This document shows positions 59,427 through 64,000 of a DNA stretch of 64,000 bases, one piece after another; the first letter of the stretch is position 1, and the number at the start of each line of letters is the position of its first letter. The notes under the pieces were generated by a model. That model was not told the origin of the DNA and searched no databases. It saw only the letters and a program-made list of their open reading frames with translations. The stretch is from contig NC_033568.1 of assembly GCF_001680005.1 (NCBI RefSeq), positions 1,426,001 to 1,490,000 of the forward strand, in the 5' to 3' direction. This stretch comes from Plasmodium coatneyi (lineage: Eukaryota; Apicomplexa; Aconoidasida; Haemosporida; Plasmodiidae). The position numbers and the translations under genes are program-made.

Positions 59427-60865
59427 ATGGATTCAGGTATGAAGAAATAAATGCTACATTCGTATGCACACCCATGTGCCTATACCTCTACGTATGTATA
59501 TGCTTATGTGCTTTTTTTTTTTTTTCACACGGAGAGGGTCTTTTTGATGTACCCTATAATAATTGAGGGGGGGAAATATTCAGTAGGGAGCTTTCAATAG
59601 GTTTTTCCCGCAGAGAATTCCCCCCCGTGGCGTGATGATTATGGTTCTACCGTCGCGTCGTTTTCGCTTTTCCGGCGAACATCACCATTTTGCTTAGCTG
59701 CACACTGCAATGCATGAAAATGCGCCAACACCACTGCTTGCTTCCCCCCTTTTTTACCTAAATTGAAGAATACCAAGGCCTATTGAACAGCAAAGAAAGA
59801 GAAGATGAAACGAACGGCGCACACATCGCCGAGAAGGTGGAGAAGGGAGGAGAAACCATTGAAAATACTTTGATGAAATTAAATGTGAGATACCAAACGT
59901 TATTCTTTTCCTCGGGAGTAATGACTGTCTTTTGCGGGACAATATCATTACTGGAATCGTTAAGATATTTTTACTTCACCAATTTTGTGGTCTCCACTTT
60001 TTTAATGTAAGTAAGAATGACTAGTGGTACTGGGTGTGTGTGGCATTGGAACAGTTCGGATCGTATCCTTTTTGGGAGTGCAAGTATTCGAGGGCCTCCT
60101 TGGGGAAAACGCTTCCTGTCTACATCCAGCTCGCAATGTACTTCTTATGCCCCCATTTGCATTTGTCCCTTTTGCAGAACCATGGGACTTATCATGATGA
60201 TTTTGGACATCCCGGGAACGCCAAGATGGGCCGCAAAGCATAGGATTATGATAAGGAAGTACATAAAATTTTTAACGAGATTGACGGGGAAGGCAGTTTG
60301 GTTTTTCTTTTTAGGTAAGGAAGCGGCGTTGGTACATGCTTCTACCACCGTTGCGTATTCTCTATTTTCACAACGCACTCGCATTTGCTAAACAGCCCAT
60401 ATGAACAGTAGAAAGCGGTTCCTTCATTGGACACGAATGCGCCTTCCCCTTCTCCCTGCAGGATCGATGTCGTGTTTGAACCTATGGCCACACTCGAAAA
60501 AGGTTACCTTCTTTAGATCCTTCTGGGTGGTTCTATTTAGTAGCTTTATCCTGGGCGTTGCCGTAGTTGGCTTTTTAATCGCATTAAGAAAATCATTAAG
60601 ATTGGAAAAATTAAAAAAGACAATTAAACTGGTATCGAAAGGAGCCTATATTGATTGTTACAGAAAATATAGTGTAGCAGATCCAGACCACGGAATGCAA
60701 TTTGAAGAATTCAATAGGATGTGTTCAGATCACACAAATGGATATATATATTTTGACTTTTTGGATTTATTTATCATTTTTAATGCCCTAGATGAGCACC
60801 AGAAATGTTCCATAAATGAAAGAGAATTTTTGGAGTGGATAAATGGGCCCGTGACTTACTTGTGA
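59427..60865 (+). CDS. COPI-associated-family-like membrane protein, four exons
   Basis: Exons are 59427-59436 (only ATG GAT TCA G), 59769-60006, 60178-60314 and 60462-60865. All junctions are GT-AG and in phase (1, 2, 1), giving 262 residues. Four hydrophobic segments follow each other: TLFFSSGVMTVFCGTISLL; FVVSTFLITMGLIMMIL; GKAVWFFFLGSMSC, followed by a short amphipathic link; and WVVLFSSFILGVAVVGFLIAL. The layout, and the segment after LDIPGTP ending in TRLTGKAVWFFFLG, resemble the COPI-associated (COPI_assoc) family of Golgi/vesicle membrane proteins. The cytosolic C-terminal half has SVADPDHGMQFEEFNRM and LDEHQKCSINEREFLEWI. These look like a pair of degenerate EF-hands, with the loops lacking a full acidic set. 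Family assignment is by eye, so moderate. Confidence 0.85.
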
Positions 60866-62112
60866 GGAAACGTAACTATAACGGATCAGTTCGTTCCCTG
60901 CGTGTGTTTACCTTGGTGGAACATAATGGCCACCATGTCCCTTCCCCTCCCACCTTCATTATATGCGTGTGTTCCCCTCGGCATACATAATGCTCCTACG
61001 CACACACCGGTCACCAATACAAAAATGAATACAGTTCAGTAAAGCGCGCACACACCGCCATACGCGTATGAGAGGAAACCCGATTAAATTCGTAAAAAAA
61101 TATTTTTTTGTATGCTGTTAAGTTTTTGTTTATCATTGTGAAATAATTTTTTTATGAATTTCAATTTTTTTTTTTTTTTTTTTTTTTTCATTGCACATTT
61201 TTTATTCACCTGTTAACATAAAAACGAAAAAGAAAAGTTGTCAAAAGTTATATGTTTTTCTTTTTAAGGACTTAGCTAAGTGGTTCGCTTGTGGATTTAC
61301 ATGTCAAAGGTGACCCAGTGTTCCGTTCCCGTGTATGTCTATCTGAATCATTTTATGTGGAGTATTCCACGCATTGCGGCTTCGTAGTGGAGGTGAAAAT
61401 ATTGGATTCCCCCGGTTCCACATAAGTGCATGTGATGTTGATGCACGCAGACAAAGGAACAGAATCGCACTTTTCGTTTTTGAGGCCCCTTCCCATCATC
61501 TGTAAAATCAACATGGGTGTGTGTCTCCTTTGGCAGTAATAATCCTGTTTACGACGGAATGTTAATTTTTTTTTTTTTTTAATGCTTGGAGTTGCCACGA
61601 AGAGCAGCTAAACGGGCAATAAGTTTAAATGGGAAAAAAAAAAAAAAATATAATATAATATAATATAGCACACATGTGCATTCATACATGCGTACATAGA
61701 TGGGTATTCAAAACATCAAACGGTTTGCCTCCTTCAAATGAGTTAACCTCCATTGGGTGCGTAACAAATTTCTCCCACGTGAAATGCCAACGAGAGGAAA
61801 GGAGTGCTTCTCCTCGAAAACAGTTCTTTCATCCTACATATCAATGTTTGGGGGGGCACTTTCCATGCGTATAAAAAAAGAAAAAAACGGCTCTTGATTG
61901 GTTACACAGAAGATGCTTCACCAAGCTGGGGGGAGTAGGCATTCTTCGGGGGTACCAAATGGTGGTGTCACGTAAAATTGAAGGTCCTCTGTTGGTATAC
62001 TCGTGGGAAATCGAAATTTGAGATGGGGAAGTTTAGCTTAAGCGTGAGAAAAAAAAACTGTTCATACAAATTGTGCAAATGTGTAAAGGTGCATACACGG
62101 AAAACTGCCTAA
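60866..62112. other. Convergent intergenic region
   Basis: The 3' flanks of the COPI-associated-like gene (+) and DDI1 (-). It contains a T-run of about 22 nt near 61167-61188, a T-run near 61567, and a TATAA microsatellite near 61649-61667. No coding sequence is evident. Confidence 0.55.
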
Positions 62113-63294
62113 CTAGACCCCGCCCGTAGACCCCTTAGTGGCGTCGAAGTCAATGCTGTGTGACGAATTCGCAATGATGTCCTTCTCGGGCAAGAATGGA
62201 ATTTCATTATCTTCAATGACGAGGGCATTTTTCTTTAAGTCGATTTGGCACTGGTGTCTCCTCAACAAATCCAAACCGAAAATAAAGTCAATGTCATACT
62301 CATCAATAATGGTTAGCGAAACGGCATAGAAATAGTTTCCAATTTTTATGTCGACCATGTGGATTTTTCCCAAAATGGATTTGGTACCAACTCCTTTTGC
62401 AATTCCTGTAAATCTCCTATCCATTAATCTGAGAATGTTGCATTTTTCTGCACACTGTTTAGACATGATACTTGACTGTGCGCCTGAATCCACAAAAGCG
62501 TGCACCACGTTTTTATTTATTTCAACAGGAATGTATAACATGTAAACAACTCCGAATGCTTCTGGGAAATGTTCCTGGGCTAATGCCAAGTTTGAGTTTA
62601 TTTGATTTTTGTAAATATTTTCATAAATGTATTTTTGTGCATCTTCCGAGAGTGGATCTTTTAATGCATTTTCGTACATACGTTGTTCTCTTTCTTTTTC
62701 TTTTTTTTCATTTTCCAATTTTTCTTTTACAATTTTTTTTATTTCTTCTACATTTTGGCTAGTTATAGCATCATACAATGGTTTGTCCTGTAACTGTAGG
62801 ACACTCATCCTGGCTCTGTCATTTTTTAAGTTCAGCAATATTTCGACTTCTTTTTTTATGTATTCGTTTTCTTGAAAAGTTCGGAAATGCTCCATAAGTG
62901 CGTTAAACGCTGCATTGTTTACTCCTCCTGCGTTATTAAAATTGTTTGCATTCATGCTGGTACCAGCGGTGGGTGCCATTCCAGCCCCTGTGGAGGTGGA
63001 AGCTGCCCCTATTCCCGCTGCTGCCATTTGTGCCTGAGTGCTAGAATTCCCTTGGGGCATCAAATCCAGACTCAACTTCTTCCTTACAAAGAGCAGGTCC
63101 CCTTCACTTATGTTCAGCTTCTTCACCGTGTCGAACTTGTTCAGAGCAGCCCCGTTGTATGTCAATTCATTTTCGTTCATGTTTAGCGCGAAGTCATTTT
63201 CGATAATGTTGATGATGGTGAAAATTTCCGTGTCTTCGTGCACATCCAGGCTGGTTATGATTTTGCTGTCGTCGGAGATGGTGATGAAGACCAT
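62113..63294 (-). CDS. DDI1: DNA damage-inducible protein 1 (ubiquitin-like + retropepsin-like protease)
   Basis: DDI1 is a ubiquitin-binding shuttle and aspartic protease that handles heavily ubiquitinated substrates. The start is the ATG at 63294 (MVFITISDDSK); the frame continues upstream but only to a GTG, in the leader. Residues 1-75 form the ubiquitin-like domain, with NENELTYNGAAL and KLNISEGDLLFVRK. Residues about 165-235 are the helical domain seen in DDI1 proteins. The protease domain (about 250-365) carries FVDSGAQSSIMS with the catalytic Asp near residue 267. It also has the characteristic DIDFIFGLDLLRRHQC, and the VGTKSILGKIHMVDIKIGNY flap region. At 393 residues it is close to other Plasmodium DDI1 proteins. 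It lacks a UBA domain at the C-terminus. The active enzyme is expected to be a dimer. Confidence 0.95.
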   Translation of the reverse strand: MVFITISDDSKIITSLDVHEDTEIFTIINIIENDFALNMNENELTYNGAALNKFDTVKKLNISEGDLLFVRKKLSLDLMPQGNSSTQAQMAAAGIGAASTSTGAGMAPTAGTSMNANNFNNAGGVNNAAFNALMEHFRTFQENEYIKKEVEILLNLKNDRARMSVLQLQDKPLYDAITSQNVEEIKKIVKEKLENEKKEKEREQRMYENALKDPLSEDAQKYIYENIYKNQINSNLALAQEHFPEAFGVVYMLYIPVEINKNVVHAFVDSGAQSSIMSKQCAEKCNILRLMDRRFTGIAKGVGTKSILGKIHMVDIKIGNYFYAVSLTIIDEYDIDFIFGLDLLRRHQCQIDLKKNALVIEDNEIPFLPEKDIIANSSHSIDFDATKGSTGGV

Positions 63295-63985
63295 TCTGCG
63301 GGTCACCAATGGTGTAGGTAGAACTGCTGTTTGTATGTAGAAACTGTGGTCGTACAAATGGGGGCCTTCCTCCTACGCACACTCGGATGAACCTTCGAAG
63401 ACCCGACAAAGCGGTGGAGCGAAGAACCACCTGCCGAACGGGGGTACCCAGGGAGGTAAAAACACAACGCTCGTTGTGAGGATATCTTACGCGGAAAAAG
63501 AAATGGAAGCCGTGCGGAGGGAACAGTGGACGCGTTAAGTGGGAAGCTTGCCCTTCACATGTGTGCACTTTGGAACTGCTCGCCTGCGCGCAAATGTCAC
63601 TTTTTTCGCTTGAAGAAAAGTCGGATTTTATGGCTGCAAAGCTGTGTGGCGGTGGGAGGGTGACGTATGCTCGATGTGAAACGCGGAAAGGGGGGACACG
63701 GGGAAAAACAAAAACAAAAATGAACGCGAAGGGAAACGAAAACAAAAATACAGGGAAAATAGAGGAAAAAACACAAAGCGCGCGAAAGGCACAAAATAAA
63801 AAAAAATAACGTGACGTAAAATACGTGGCAAGAAATAAAAAAACAATCAAATAGGGCCACGTTCAACGAAATTCTGTTTCGCAAACTCTCCTTTTTTTTT
63901 TTTTTTTTCCCGTTCTTTTTTCATGCATGAATTTTCAACCATAACGTGAATGCAGTGTTTTCTAAAATTTTGAAGGAATAACAAA
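63295..63985. other. Divergent intergenic region at right end
   Basis: The region between the DDI1 start and the possible next gene. It has purine-rich AAAACA repeats near 63705-63760 and a T-run near 63892-63908. The frame spanning 63194-63850 on minus begins with TTG and overlaps the DDI1 coding region out of frame, so it is not coding. Confidence 0.5.
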
Positions 63986-64000
63986 ATGGAGAAATTCTTC
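63986..64000 (+). CDS. Possible start of next gene (5 codons visible)
   Basis: ATG GAG AAA TTC TTC lies in a favourable AAAATGG context at the very edge. The divergent position relative to DDI1 and the upstream T-run suit a promoter. Too little sequence is present to judge. Confidence 0.25.

Noticed and set aside
63194..63850. 218-codon minus frame overlapping the DDI1 start
   Set aside because: Begins with TTG, overlaps DDI1 out of frame and is Phe-rich from upstream homopolymers.

Overview
The window is nuclear DNA from a malaria parasite, most likely of the Plasmodium vivax / simian-parasite clade. The evidence is very long asparagine/lysine-rich open frames with inserted low-complexity tracts, short GT-AG introns with pyrimidine-rich ends, many poly(dA:dT) runs between genes, and a base composition only moderately AT-rich, unlike P. 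falciparum. From memory, the order DDI1, COPI-associated-like protein, CELF/Bruno RNA-binding protein, CDP-DAG synthase, EMC2, alpha/beta hydrolase, CTP synthase, giant WD-repeat protein resembles a segment of P. falciparum chromosome 14. I could not check this.

Layout. 1-11789 (+): 3' part of a giant WD-repeat-like gene that runs off the left edge, with one intron near its 3' end. 13275-15830 (-): CTP synthase. 18505-20543 (-): a seven-exon alpha/beta hydrolase, reconstructed here from splice phases. 22933-23814 (+): EMC2. 25706-27628 (-): phosphatidate cytidylyltransferase. 32453-33937 (-): RNA-binding protein with three RRMs and a WW domain. 37720-40253 (+): two-exon protein of unknown function. 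41037-44393 (-) and 46698-48392 (-): tandem paralogues encoding membrane-anchored histidine-phosphatase-like proteins, with a possible small spliced gene (44501-45131, +) between them. 50817-54674 (-): large hydrophilic coiled-coil protein with two tiny 5' exons found here. 59427-60865 (+): four-exon membrane protein resembling the COPI-associated family. 62113-63294 (-): DDI1, a ubiquitin-like plus retropepsin-like protease. At 63986 (+) a further gene may begin and run off the right edge.

Functional links. CTP synthase and CDP-diacylglycerol synthase are consecutive steps in supplying CTP-activated phospholipid precursors, and they lie only two genes apart. EMC2 and the COPI-associated-like protein point to ER/Golgi membrane-protein handling, and DDI1 to ubiquitin-linked proteolysis. 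There is no operon logic, no mobile element, no CRISPR array and no rRNA, and I found no convincing tRNA. Intergenic stretches of 1-5 kb hold homopolymer tracts, one 26-bp minisatellite and one strong hairpin.

The least expected items are the paired histidine-phosphatase-like genes with a variant RHS motif, the two hidden 5' exons at 54464-54674, the possible 12-nt microexon in the hydrolase gene, and the candidate small gene between the phosphatase paralogues.
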